From contig CM067354.1 in NCBI GenBank assembly GCA_034190875.2, positions 49,145,908 to 49,209,907 on the forward strand: a stretch of 64,000 nt of DNA, written 5' to 3'. The notes beneath the pieces were generated by a model. The model was not told the DNA's origin. It saw nothing but the letters and a program-made list of their open reading frames with translations, and did not search any database. Shown piece after piece: positions 1 to 10,799 of the stretch. This DNA comes from Urechis unicinctus. Its lineage: Eukaryota; Annelida; Polychaeta; Xenopneusta; Urechidae. Every line of letters starts with the position of its first letter. Position 1 is the stretch's first letter. A program made the position numbers and the translations under genes.

Positions 1-3000
1 CAAGCATTCTGATGAATATATCATCGGCTGCAGAAGAACTTCTAAAATCATGTCGTTCCATCCAAACTGCATGCTATAAATACGACTTTGATTACCCATA
101 TGCCGCAAAAAGATTTCAGTGTTTCTACGCTGTTTTATGAAACACAGAGATAACACCCATTTGTTACCTTATCAATGCTGTCATATTGCCTCAAATAAGA
201 TTCGTCTGATGCAGAGATTGTGCTGATATATCTGGATTTCCACGGTTCACATAACAGCATTCAATTATTTCTCTTGACACATAGGGTATCATTTACGGCA
301 TCTGGGCGATTGTAAATTTTGATTGATAATATAAAGGACAAAGCATTAAAAAAACAGCATGCATTTTCACCAACTGTAATCCTTATTTGAATTTTGTGCC
401 GCATTCGATTAAAGGATCTTAATCATATAACAAACACAATTCCAATGTTCCGTTCTGTCCTCGAGAGATAGATATATATCTCGATGTAAGTAATGCATCG
501 CGACGAAAGCATGGTTTGAGGGCCTGCGCGATTCCATTGGGCCAGTTGTTTCCGTAAAAAATGCAACTCACGAGTTTATGGTGGTTGTCCCTAAATCTTT
601 ACTATGATTCGTATGTAGACAACTATCCTTACTGACAGAAGCATTTTAGACCAACGGATTTGCATTGATGAGGAGAATTCATAACACGGCAAAGATTGAA
701 CACACAACTCGCTTTTATGCAGCGTTACTGCACAGCCTGATCGGACTGAGAGTTCTGTCGCAACAGACAGTTGTGGCACCAGACGTCTTACTTTAGAGCG
801 TGAAATTCATGCTGTAATAAAATACATTCTAAACTACCATTACAAAAAACATTTTTGCCATCGTATCAGGCTGATGTGCGATGCCACTTCATGTAATACA
901 TCACATAGCAACATCGGCACACTTCATCAAGATATCATCCAATCGCAGAACGGATTCAGTGAAAGCGCAAGAACATAAATGTAGGCTCAACTCGACTTCC
1001 ATTGTCGTCATAACCAAATGTAATCGCCGTGCAAACTAGTTATTAGGGTGTACCACAGGTCGCTTTATATACACAAAGATGTATGGATACATTGGGATTC
1101 CACAACTAAGAATATCTGGAAAATTGCTCAACTTCTTAAGATAGCCTTACGCATAGTAAATTACCCTGGCGCTCGATAACATGGAAAGAGGCAAATTATG
1201 CATAAGATATGCATAGGATAGGTAGGATGTTTAAGTGACACTTACATATGCAAATGCCGAAGATTTAGGTAGTATAATGCGTGATCATACAAAATATGGG
1301 GAAACGTCTCTTTACTTTGGAGCTTTCTCATACATATGGATTAGGCAATCTGAGGTCAGATGGCGTAACACACACACGCAATATAGACAATATTTGTCTT
1401 GTTCATGGTACATTCTACACCACCGCCGTATTATGCATAACAATGCATATTGACCCAAAACTCATAATTGATATTTTTCGATTATTTTTTATCGTGAGAT
1501 CATTTGCAGATGGAATTATCACATGTTGAATTTGTGCCATTGAAGTTTTGAATGCTCTTTTCTGGTTGCATCCAACTATACGTCCCTTAACTATGCATTC
1601 AAATGTAATGTTTTAGGTTATCATATTTATCCAAAGAAGTATTTCACAATAATAACGTTGTCCTAGTTAAAGTGTGACATATGTTGTCGACATTTTAAAA
1701 ACCCGGTCCGTAAAAGTATTTGCATATTCTAGCTCTACAACTCTGTCCACCACTTATCCCTTGTATTTCAGCGCTTACGAAACAATGAACCTAACAACGT
1801 GGACTTATTACAATTAAAACCCTTCCCGTGACACATTACAATACGCACCTTCCACAACAATACATATCCTGTTTTTAAGCTCAGACACAGCCAATGAATT
1901 TACAAGCGTTGCCTTTCCTAAGCTGTGATAGTTTTGCCGCATCTCCTTAATATTTTGCCATGGTTTGTGCAACTGTGACGTGATTGTGTTTGGGTTCATC
2001 ACCGCTTTCTATGGTTGAATTAGGTAGAAAAGCGTGCGTCGGACAGGAACAGCAGTGCTTACTTAGCCTGAGGAATTCACTAGAGAAACTTCGTTGATTG
2101 AATTTATCTGCTGGCTCGCACGCATTCAGTTGCCTGTTGCTTCATTCGGAGGAATACACAGGGTATTCTGTTCATTTATTACTCGAATTGATTGCAGGGT
2201 AACTATGAAAGCAATCAGGCTGCATATCTATGCTTAGATTCTACTAACGAATTGGTCATTATCACAAGATACAATGTCGTTTTGTCAGTCTTCCACTAAT
2301 GCAGTCTCTCTATTGATTTAAATGAAATGATAGGGGTTTATTACGATAACGTTTCTTGTTATGAACTAGCAAAGACTAACGCTTATCTCAAAACAGCAGC
2401 TTATGCATTTTTACTGTACACTACCTTCATTGCTTGTGATACATAACACTGTTAATACATGTTTGTGGAGCGAAGCAGTGTTCTAATAATGTAGAAAGTA
2501 GCTCACTGGCTTCATAAAGTATCTTTACTAATAAGAAACATCCAGATTGTTGCAACCATGAGCGTCATGTCTTTTGCCGCTCATTACGAGCTCCTGTCAT
2601 AAGATCATTCTGTTCGCTTAATTGCGCAGCATCGGTAGCAATCTTTATTTTAAAACTTTCCAAATTCTAAAACATGATTTCCAAATAACAGGCTACGGGT
2701 TACCCAATTACCTTTCCATATAGCAGTTTCAGAGAATAGGTCCACGTATATAGGTAACTTGTAATATATGTTTATTTTTTCTTAATATATTGGTAATAGC
2801 AACATATCCTTAGAGATGCAATATTTTGTTTCAAATACCATGACATTAGAAGAGGCCGTTTTAACTATGTTCATTTACAAAGCACCGTTCTATCACGGAC
2901 ACTGGTATGTTACATCGCAAGTGTTCTATGATAACCGCAAATGCGAAATACCACGGAAGTTAATTATATCTGCATTTATGTGTTCTTGAATCGCGTGGCA

Positions 3001-6000
3001 GCGACGGAACGCCTGGGTCATTATTCAGTTACATTGATTACAAAGCAGGTAATTTGCATGGGATATGAAATTGCAATGTCGGGTGTTTGTAATAATCCCT
3101 ACGGTAGATTGGGCTTTCTTCTTATTTTATTTCTAGTTCGTGCAGATCATGATGCCATGCTAAATGCATACGCACTTTGCAATAATGACAATGGCATTTA
3201 GCACTGTGAATATATAACCTGTGTTATTATGTTTTGTTACCTGAAACGAAGAAAGTAGTTCATAAAAGGTTGAGGGGGGGGGGGATTGTGCTGTATTTTA
3301 GAATAAAAGCCTCATTTCCGCCACTTCTTGTGCCGTTAGGGTCGGATGTATGCACCTGCTTTGGTCATTACTGCACAACCATTAATGGAATAATGATCCT
3401 TTTGCACGGGATCAACGAGAATACACGTCTCATAATAGCAGACTGCAATATAGGGTGCGTAAGAAAGAAATGGATTGTGTATGCAGTGATATACATAATT
3501 GCGGAGCTTAGTTCATGGTTCCAATCCTGGGTTATCACCCTGGTGGATAATGAATTACTACATATAGATTATTGCCGGTGGCAATGTGTCGAATTCGATA
3601 ATTATTGATGATAAAACTGACCAGTCAGGCTGGTTGGTGACGTCGTCTGACAAACGTTTACACGAGCATAGCATATCCATCATATGACACAGATTGCTGT
3701 TTCATAAAACACCAAATATATATCCACTATCAGCCACTATAATTCCGCCATCGGAATTCCTGTGCTTAATCTTTATGACCTCATTGATCTTTATCATATT
3801 ACAGGCAACATGCACAGGTAGACATTGATAGATTAAGGATCTGAGCGATTATAGCCACCTTAACATCTCACAAACATGATTACGAAGTTAATGATGATTA
3901 CCTTTTAATAACCTGCTCAATAACAGCTGGTACACGCACACACCTTCTTATATAGCTAATCTTAGAGAGTGGAAAATGTTATCCATGAAACCTGCATGAT
4001 TATTAAACAAATTGTTTGATTAGTAAAATCCGTCGCTATCAGAACTGAAATTATGCTCATGATTATTCAGTTGCAATGGTGGGATTAATGACACTGCGTA
4101 AACTGCAGAAAAGATTCTGTGCCAATATTCCGATGCCTGGATGGCAGCTGTGTCTTATTTCCGCGTCCACACCACCTTAGTTGTTACAATATGCCAAACA
4201 GTTACCAGCTTTGGTGTGATGGGACGGGACAAGTGGAGGTTGCTGCGGACGTGTTTACCGTTAGAAGCGAGTGTATGGCATGAACTAAATGATACCTTTT
4301 ATGTATAAACCATATGTAGCATGTTGCTCTGTTTCAAGGCTATAACCAAGTCTCGTCCAGAATGATCAACACGCTCCTGTCAACGACTGCGGACAAACGA
4401 GGCATACTTAACCCATCATTGCTTAGTATAATGAACGTTCGATCTAACGACGAATTCGCGTGTATAAAGGCAGTGGTAATATAGTTCCGGAACAGTCCAA
4501 GGGACAAATCGTTGAAAAGAAGCAGCATCCATTCGTGTGTAGCATGATGCCTCTTCCTGTTATTCCCGTGAAAGCCATTACCTTGCCTTTGATCTACAAT
4601 GGGCCGCTATGATTATCAATAGCAAACGGAAAGTCAATAGCAGTTAGGTCTAGTGCCTGACTAGCCCTACCCATACTTCAACGCGTTTAACAGAGGTGGT
4701 TCCGAAAGCTCCATGCCTTTATACATTAACATTACGATACATCGCATCGCTCCCCCCTATATCATAGTGGATTTTGCTTCATTTGATAAATCATCCTTCT
4801 CCAAGTAGGATGGTAACAAGTCAGCCCGCGTTTGATCTCCAGCCCCGGGATAACCTAACGTAAGCCAGAGTGTACAATTTACAACACAGCTGTAATTATA
4901 CTTTAACGACATCCTGTTACATCAGTGGTCATTGCCATGTAATGTAAAGACCCTCCGGGTAGGAAACAACCGCCGATTTGTTAACTTAATGCTAAATACG
5001 TTTTGTGGAATTTAGAAAACACGCGTCTGCATGTCGAATTGTTCAAAACATTGGGTGTTTTTAAACGCATCGAGTTTTCTAAAACGTGCATGTTAGATGT
5101 TCACCACACAGATTTTTTTAAAATTTATCAAACTAATTATAGTAAAAGACATGTCAAGTAACAAAATTGTTTTGCTGAACATGTGGCCGCATATAGTCCG
5201 ACGAGCAACTTTGTCGAACCAAGCTGCATTCATTTCAACATGGTAAATACTGCCTATCTGAGTCGTGACGCTACGTCTATCGGTATATTTTTTGGCAAGA
5301 AAAAAAAATTAAACAGAGATATTTAAAATATGTGATCACGCCACGTGTGACAAGCGTGGTGCATCTTTAAAACCACATGGAATTCTTTGGATAAATCGGA
5401 GGCGTGGTCACCTTGATCAATCAGAAGACTCCATATCTCTAACTGACACCAAAGATTATAAAATAACCTTTGCTGACAATGAGCCCTGAGACGTTCGATC
5501 AACAGTGCTTTGTTTATTTCATGGTAACTTCACCTGATGGTGGGCGTGTTTCTTGCATTTTCACGATCACCACACTCCCGGCAAAGACGCTCTGTGAGAC
5601 ATGTCTATATCTCGTGAATGTTAATAGAGTAATATGTTTTTCCATTGGCCGTTTTACAAGGAGAAGTATTAGTGCAGCTGGAACGAGCTAGGCTTTCCAT
5701 ATCCATCTGCCCAACTCAGCATATATGAGGACTTTATTAGGTCTAGCCCTGCTCGGAAGTATCATTTCATTTAATGTATCTTAATATAGGAATGAATCTT
5801 TTGCCCCTCTAGGATTTAGGTGAAATACCCAGCCGAATATCTCAATCATGTGATTTCATCATTTCAACATGGGAATAGTGAGAGGGGGAACAGAACAATA
5901 TTTGCCATGATCTGTACTGCTACAAATATGATAAGCAAACTCAAACGATGTTGTTTTAGAGTTTACGATTCAAGATAAAATTGGTGAGAAATTGAATAGG

Positions 6001-6185
6001 GGAGGGTTTTGATGAATTACAATAAAATTTTAGGCTCTCTGAAATAAGGTTAATTGAAGCTATCTAGTTCAATTCCAAATTAACTGGTTTATTACACAAA
6101 GTTGCAATCAAGGTTGAGAGTACACCAATACATGCTCCATCAATCTGGATTGTTTAAAAAATATTGACCTTTAATCAGGAGGGAA
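1..6185. other. Gene-poor stretch, no supported gene
   Basis: I see no coding region I can support here. The longest open frame, 124 codons at 3234-3608 on the plus strand, starts beside a homopolymer run of G at about 3273-3284. It shows no recognisable domain, no splice context and no repeated copy. The rest is AT-rich sequence without obvious tandem repeats. RNA genes or short exons could be missed by eye. Confidence 0.5.
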
Positions 6186-6415
6186 TGTATCTTCAACCAA
6201 TCAGAGTGTAAAGGATGTATATCCTCAACCAATTCGAATGTGGGTGATTCATTAGCCAATCACAATGTACAGGTTCTGTCATCGACCAATCATAATGCAG
6301 GGGTTTCATCCTCAACCAATAAGAATGTAGGAGGCTATATCGCCAATCACTATGTAGGTGATACATTATCAGCCAATCAGAATGTATGGGATACACCCTC
6401 AACTGATAAAAAACA
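6186..6415. repeat. Degenerate ~30-bp minisatellite with a CCAAT motif in each unit
   Basis: About seven units of roughly 30 bp follow each other. Each contains CCAAT or a one-base variant followed by a short conserved run (consensus near CAACCAATCAGAATGTAGG) and then a variable spacer. The period is near a multiple of three, so the minus strand carries an open frame at 6193-6402 with a recurring His-Ser-Asp-Trp-like motif about every ten residues. I regard that frame as a by-product of the repeat. CCAAT is the core of the NF-Y site, but regulatory use is only a possibility. Confidence 0.8.
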
Positions 6416-6684
6416 TAGGATCACACATATAAGTATATTATGCTTAAGTTACAGGTGCAACCTACCAAATTCAACACAAACATCATTGAGTGATATAATT
6501 TCTACACACCATATGAAAACATAGAAAACATTAAATATATCACATGTAATCGATCGAATCACAAATATTTATAACAGTACGATCCCCATGATAAATTTAC
6601 ATAGATAGTTATTATTCATAAAAGTATCAATATTTTGAGTGTGATGCAACAAGTGGCATCAAATGCACATTCGTTTGGCAGATG

Positions 6685-6996
6685 CCAAGTCACTGATTCT
6701 TAGTATCACTTTTTAATGGTGCGGGTGCTCTGGCGGTTTCGAGCTCGGCCAAATTGTCAGCGAGCATCTGGGGTTTCCCTCTCCAGGCCGCGGAAATACC
6801 AAGCAAGATTTTGACGGCTATCTTCTCTCTGTAGCATGCGCTCGTTGTACCATGTAGCATCAAAGTTTTCCGCCTTCCGTGCAAAATACCAACTTGTTGA
6901 ACTCCTATTTAGGGATTCGTTGGTTTTGACACCATTGCAGTCACTGGTTTCATATCCGTCCAGAAAGGAGGAAAGATGAGAATGTGAATCACTCAT
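6685..6996 (-). pseudogene. Coding-like fragment, unrecognised
   Basis: Two overlapping minus-strand frames look like one broken coding block. The first (6757-6996) is charged and aromatic, with the stretch SWYFARKAENFDATWYNERM, and then stops. The second (6690-6884, another frame) continues with a plausible helical, Ala/Leu/Glu-rich end near DNLAELETARAPAPLKSD. A frameshift between them would explain both. Base composition is more GC-rich than in the flanking 6 kb. It lies downstream, in minus-strand sense, of other coding-like blocks up to 10.7 kb and may be their 3' end. I do not recognise a family, and two unrelated chance frames remain possible. Confidence 0.35.
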
Positions 6997-7104
6997 GGGT
7001 GTTTAGATAAATGCCTGACAAACCCTGGCACAGGTTTGTCACAAAGTGACCACTAGTCTTTACAATGCTTCTCCCACAGGGGTCAGGGCGACGTACGCAA
7101 GGTT

Positions 7105-7413
7105 TTAATCTGCCACTTCATCATGTGCCGTCCGCATCCTTTGATCGTGGTCGTCATAAAGATCCTCTACGTCATCCTCGTCCATAGTCAGCGGCACTTC
7201 CTCCTTGAGCCTCTGAAGTTGCCCACGCAGCTTACGGAACCTGCTCTGCTGCTTCTTCCATTCATGGTTATTCTCCTCAAAGAAGTCTCCATGATGTAGA
7301 ATATTATCAGGTTGATAATCGGCCATCTTCCAAAACTCGTAATCATAGTCGTGATTTGATGACTGTTTTCTGTTCAAAACTGCCTCTCTTGGTCGAGACT
7401 GTCGGAGGGGTGC
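7105..7413 (-). CDS. Candidate terminal exon of an unrecognised protein, acidic and coiled-coil-like
   Basis: On the minus strand a good acceptor (pyrimidine-rich, ending TCTACAG) sits just before 7413. The frame stays open for about 100 codons to a stop at about 7105. The protein is polar. It begins APLRQSRPRE, has a basic Trp/Arg-rich middle (EWKKQQSRFRKLRGQLQRLK) that could form a short coiled coil, and ends in an acidic stretch rich in Asp and Glu (MDEDDVEDLYDDHDQRM). No catalytic motif, signal peptide or membrane segment is visible. It lies 3' of the other minus-strand blocks at 7.6-10.7 kb. It could be the last exon of a real gene or part of a decayed one; the family is not recognised. 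Confidence 0.4.
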   Translation of the reverse strand, partial: APLRQSRPREAVLNRKQSSNHDYDYEFWKMADYQPDNILHHGDFFEENNHEWKKQQSRFRKLRGQLQRLKEEVPLTMDEDDVEDLYDDHDQRMRTAHDEVAD

Positions 7414-7647
7414 CTGTAGACATGTACGGTCATCGTTAGATTAGAGTGTTTGTTATTGTCCTCTCTATAAGGTTGGCTGGCTTTCCGTGAACGTCCACTT
7501 GTGCGGTCAGACTTAGGAGTTTGCTTCTCTTTCTCTTTTTCCTGTGGCTGCCACAAATTATTTCAGACAGAAGACACATTTTTTTTCCGAATTGTGACAC
7601 CTCCTTAATTTATTGAACGAGACTTTCTGTGTCAGATTCAGTACCTT

Positions 7648-8481
7648 CTACTAAGTGTTGTTGATGAGGCTTTCTATGTGGTTGAGAACTTGATTTTTTG
7701 AGCTACTATTATCCGAAGAGTTGTGTGATTTATCAAAATCTTCAAAATCCCTAAAACGCTCCGGCAGGTCAGATCTAGGGCTGTCTGTTTCTACTTTGGA
7801 AAACTTTCACTCAGTGCCTTCGGTCGAAATTAATTTAAGATTCTCCCATTGCTTGATGACAGTCGATGTCACGTGATCAACTAATCCTGGATCCTTAAAG
7901 TTATCGAAAGACTGGAACATCTTGAAGCAGGGGCTGAGACTCGTAATCTGGAAAGAGGGGTTGAGGAACATTTGGTGTCAGAAATAGGACATTTGTTTCT
8001 CGATGGTCAGTAGAGTCTTACTTGCTGCTGCCGTTGTTGCTACTGTTGCTGCTGCTGTTGTTGCTACTGTGCTGCTGCTGTTGTTGCTACTGTTGCTGCT
8101 GCTGTGGCTACTGTTGCTGCTGCTGTTGTTGCTACTGTTGCTGCTGCTGTTGTTGCTACTGTTGCTGCTGCTGTTGTGGCTACTGTTTCTGCTGCTGCTG
8201 TGGCTACTGTTGCTGCTGCTGTTGTTGCTACTGTTGCTGCTGCTGTTGTTGCTACTGTTGCTGCTGCTGTTGTGGCTACTGTTTCTGCTGATGTTGTGGC
8301 TTCTGTTGCTGCTGCTGTTGTGGCTACTGTTGCTGCTGCTGTTGTTGCTACTGTTGCTGTTGCTGTTAGGATATCCTGTGGCTTATGACATGACCCTGAT
8401 ATTCTCCAGATGATTGAACAGCTTCATCTGGTAAATCAACCATACACAAACCATTCCTTTCATAATGGACAAAAGACTGCC
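7648..8481 (-). pseudogene. Decayed Gln-rich exon on the minus strand
   Basis: A candidate acceptor (TTTATATTTAG) precedes 8481. The frame then reads GQSFVHYERNGLCMVDLPDE and runs into the CTG/CAG minisatellite, where it encodes runs of Gln with occasional Pro and Lys. That Gln frame is interrupted by repeated TAG codons, one per 24-bp unit in most units. Beyond the repeat, coding-like sequence resumes in blocks: MFQSFDNFKDPGLVDHVTST from 7920, a stop at 7807-7809, a further 51 open codons, and a double stop at 7648-7653. The phase matches the preceding exon at 8537-8837 (one base carried over, completing a Gly codon). The original product is not recognised. The many stops suggest a pseudogene, unless the minisatellite is spliced out. 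Confidence 0.4.
8021..8368. repeat. 24-bp CTG/CAG-rich minisatellite
   Basis: Roughly fourteen imperfect units of 24 bp, consensus TGTTGCTGCTGCTGTTG plus a TTGCTAC tail, with variants such as TGTGGCTAC and TTTCTGC. All three plus-strand frames are open (poly-Leu, poly-Cys/Tyr, Val-Ala-Thr repeats), and so is a Ser/Asn-rich minus-strand frame. This follows from the composition and is not evidence of coding. The minus-strand Gln frame carries TAG stops. This is a higher-order repeat rather than a pure CTG tract. Confidence 0.9.
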
Positions 8482-8536
8482 CTAAATATAAATGCAATAC
8501 AAATGGAATGACATCCTTAGATGATCTCATAATCAC

Positions 8537-8837
8537 CTTGATTTGCAGGGGGTTGATTGTAAAGAACTTTTCTAAAACGGATTTTCAATTCCTCGTTCTC
8601 ATAGGTTGAGCGCTGATTTTCGAGTTCTTGTATTCCCTTCAATGACTGCCCATCTGTTAGTGGGTTTTCTCTATAGTACTGGTCAAGTGTTAATGCATTC
8701 ATGGAGTCCTCTGACTCAGAATCAGGTTCAGCTTCAGACAGGTCAGTGACCCCCACATCACCGGTACCTGAAAGTTTATTGGCTAGGTTTTCTAGGTCCA
8801 CCCCAATGAGGGCGACCTCAGGCTCGTGGTTGGAAAA
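8537..8837 (-). CDS. Candidate internal exon of an unrecognised acidic protein
   Basis: On the minus strand a strong acceptor (TTTCTCTGTCATTACAG) ends at 8838. The exon reads in phase 0 from FSNHEPEVALIGVDLENLAN. It continues through an acidic stretch (DLSEAEPDSESEDSMNAL) and a charged helical segment (KGIQELENQRSTYENEELKI) to a possible donor AAG|GTGATT at 8537. It leaves one base over, which fits the next candidate exon at 8481 after a 55-base intron. The upstream candidate exon at 9477-9550 also ends in phase 0. The splice logic and protein-like composition support a real or recently real exon. No known domain is evident. If the donor is not used, the frame runs to a stop at 8517. Confidence 0.45.
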
Positions 8838-9476
8838 CTGTAATGACAGAGAAACATAAATAAATTAGGATGAGACATTGTAGAAATGCTGCGACTCTTT
8901 TGAATAATTGACTTACAATTGTTTCTAAGAATTCCTTTGTGGTGGCTGTGTAAGTACATTGTACAATAGACACTGTCAGCGAAAACCATGAAGGTAAGCT
9001 TAATTATCCAACAACATGCAACGGAGCTATAATAGAAGTCATGAAACGGGTTGGATAATATGACACAATACATTATATCTGGATGTAGGTTGGAGAGTGA
9101 TGCATGCAACAATGATGTATGTGTAGCTATCCATGGAGGAGTGCAGAAATATAAGCAAAATGTATTGTCATAATGTTTTCAATATAAGTGGTGATAGTGA
9201 GGAAGTGGCAAACGCTGGGACAATCCCCCTGCCCAATAAGTGCTTTTACCCGATTGACCTTGACAAGTGTTTGTACACGCAGACACCAGTGTTGCAGACC
9301 TCTCACTGTTGTTCAGAGATTCACAGAAACATAGTTTGGGCTAGTTGAGTTGGCATCAGTAACATAGCATTACGAGTTAAATGTATTGCCCAATACTTTT
9401 ATCATTCAATTTTATTTTCAATTTATTACTATCCAAAATCACTCAACGCTGATCTTGAATCGATCCATACACTTAC

Positions 9477-9550
9477 CGAAGAAATGTCCGATTCTAATAC
9501 CAACAGCCAGTTAAAAGAGACACCAATGTGATGAAGGTAAGAGCAGTATC
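9477..9550 (-). CDS. Candidate small exon with a consensus splice donor
   Basis: This minus-strand block ends at an excellent donor (TCG|GTAAGTG) and is preceded by an acceptor ending GTGTCACAG. The frame ending in phase 0 reads YCSYLHHIGVSFNWLLVLES followed by DISS, which joins in phase to the exon beginning at 8837. An alternative acceptor (TGTTGGTATTAG) would leave only a 17-base exon. The donor is the best evidence; the 5' boundary is uncertain. The product is unrecognised. Confidence 0.3.
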
Positions 9551-9735
9551 CTGTGACACATTCGGTTGGTGCAAAACGTATATATCCAATACAATGATTT
9601 AACTCAAAACTGAGTTAGTGAATAGGTAGCCAGTGCTGGTTAAGTAGTGATTCCGCCCCTACACCCACCATACCACATCATATCCGACTATTATATATCA
9701 TGCTTAAACAACATTCCCTATTGAAGTGTTTTTAC

Positions 9736-9774
9736 CAATACATCTGCAGTTGCCCCACCTGAGTCACTGGAATT
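9736..9774 (-). CDS. Candidate 39-bp micro-exon
   Basis: On the minus strand an acceptor (CTTTCTCTGACAG) and a donor (TTG|GTAAAA) bracket 39 bases, 13 whole codons, reading NSSDSGGATADVL in one open frame. Two frames are open, and neither matches the phase at the start of the next candidate exon. The call rests on splice-site appearance alone. Confidence 0.2.
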
Positions 9775-9869
9775 CTGTCAGAGAAAGAGGTAACTTGGTT
9801 AGCTCACGAAAGGCTAAGTGGACGCTGCTACCGTCTCCTTCTCTTCTGTGCTGCCTCTGGGACATCCAT

Positions 9870-10079
9870 TTAGCATTCAGGGGCCTCTGAACACAAAATC
9901 CCGAAGCTGCTACCATCTTCGGTTTCTTCCTCCTGTGCAGCAAGCTTTAGGACAGGCTTATAACAGGCCAACTTATTCTTGTAGAGGTAGTGCAGGATCC
10001 ATGTTTCACGTTCTGTAGTGTGCAATGGAATGGTTGGAACAGCATGTTTGACCTTTTCCAACCCCAATCCGGGTAGAAC
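9870..10079 (-). CDS. Coding-like block, unrecognised
   Basis: A minus-strand frame reads VLPGLGLEKVKHAVPTIPLH, then TTERETWILHYLYKNKLACY, then KPVLKLAAQEEETEDGSS, and stops at about 9870. Composition and codon variety look protein-like. Just 3' of it, at about 9826-9866, the sequence repeats part of itself: a diverged second copy of the AAQEEE..DGSS-coding stretch. No family is recognised and no clean splice sites were settled. It may be one exon of the minus-strand gene proposed for 6.7-10.7 kb. Confidence 0.3.
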   Translation of the reverse strand, partial: VLPGLGLEKVKHAVPTIPLHTTERETWILHYLYKNKLACYKPVLKLAAQEEETEDGSSFGILCSEAPEC

Positions 10080-10470
10080 CGTACTCGTTCTGTGTAACTA
10101 CTGGTCCGTTCCGCGTTAATACCGTATTACTGCTGCCGTCCTCTGTGATAATCATGTTGTTTCCGGCGTCATCCGTGCTCTTTCTTGTTTATTCCGGGAT
10201 CCACCGTGTTTGTTCCGGGATCCTCCGTGTTTTTGCCGGGTCCTTCGTGTTGTTGCCGGCGTCGTCTGTGGGCCTTTTCCCTTGATGTACCGCGTTGCCC
10301 CCGGGGCATCCGTGTCAGCTCTGTCTTGCCACCGTACACTTCCGTGTCGACAACATATTGCCCCTGTGTTTGTCCATTACGCAATCTGATCCGTGTTCGT
10401 TCCGGGAATGTAACCTGGTTGGCGCCTCCGGGATGCTCCGGGGTCTTCCGGGGACTACTCCGGCAATGTG
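10080..10470. repeat. Degenerate GC-rich 21-bp minisatellite
   Basis: Units of about 21 bp related to TTCCGGGATCCTCCGTGTTT recur through this block. They are clearest at about 10190-10270 and more diverged on both sides. The 21-bp period preserves reading frame, so minus-strand frames encode seven-residue repeats (for example EDPGTNTVDPGINKK). A one-base shift near 10169 moves the open frame. The block is much richer in CpG and G+C than the surrounding DNA. It may have been part of a coding exon, or may simply be a satellite. Confidence 0.75.
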
Positions 10471-10536
10471 AGATAGGGGTGTAACTAAATGTATGGGTGG
10501 TAATAACGAGTCTATGGTATGCTCAATCAACAACCT

Positions 10537-10686
10537 GAGTTGGTAATGACAGGAGCATGAAATGATGTAGATGTTCTTCTCTTCCTCCTCAACACATTGA
10601 AGCTCCTCTGTGTCCACGGAGAAACCCTCAATGAGTGTGTCCCTTAACATGAAGAGGTCGTCAAGTGCTGATTGCGCTCCTTCATT
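10537..10686 (-). CDS. Candidate exon, acidic, unrecognised
   Basis: On the minus strand, after a TTGGGTAG acceptor-like site, the frame reads NEGAQSALDDLFMLRDTLIE, then GFSVDTEELQCVEEEEKNIY, then IISCSCHYQL, up to a weak donor CTCAG|GTTGTT. The composition (amphipathic, acidic, Cys at the end) is protein-like and unlike the surrounding noncoding AT-rich DNA. It is the most 5' of the minus-strand blocks. The family is not recognised and both splice sites are mediocre, so this is a tentative exon. Confidence 0.35.
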
Positions 10687-10799
10687 CTACCCAAGTTAGT
10701 TGGAGTTTTACAGGCAATATTGTATACCTAAGCTTTCTTGCTAGCAGTGGGGATGCCGTTTAAAATAGCCACGTTGAACACATTAAAGATGGCTGCTCC

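Noticed and set aside
3234..3608. 124-codon frame
   Set aside because: Overlaps a G homopolymer, shows no domain, and is within the length expected by chance in 64 kb of six-frame sequence.
8003..8413. Poly-Leu and poly-Cys open frames on the plus strand
   Set aside because: By-products of the 24-bp CTG-rich minisatellite, open in all plus-strand frames.
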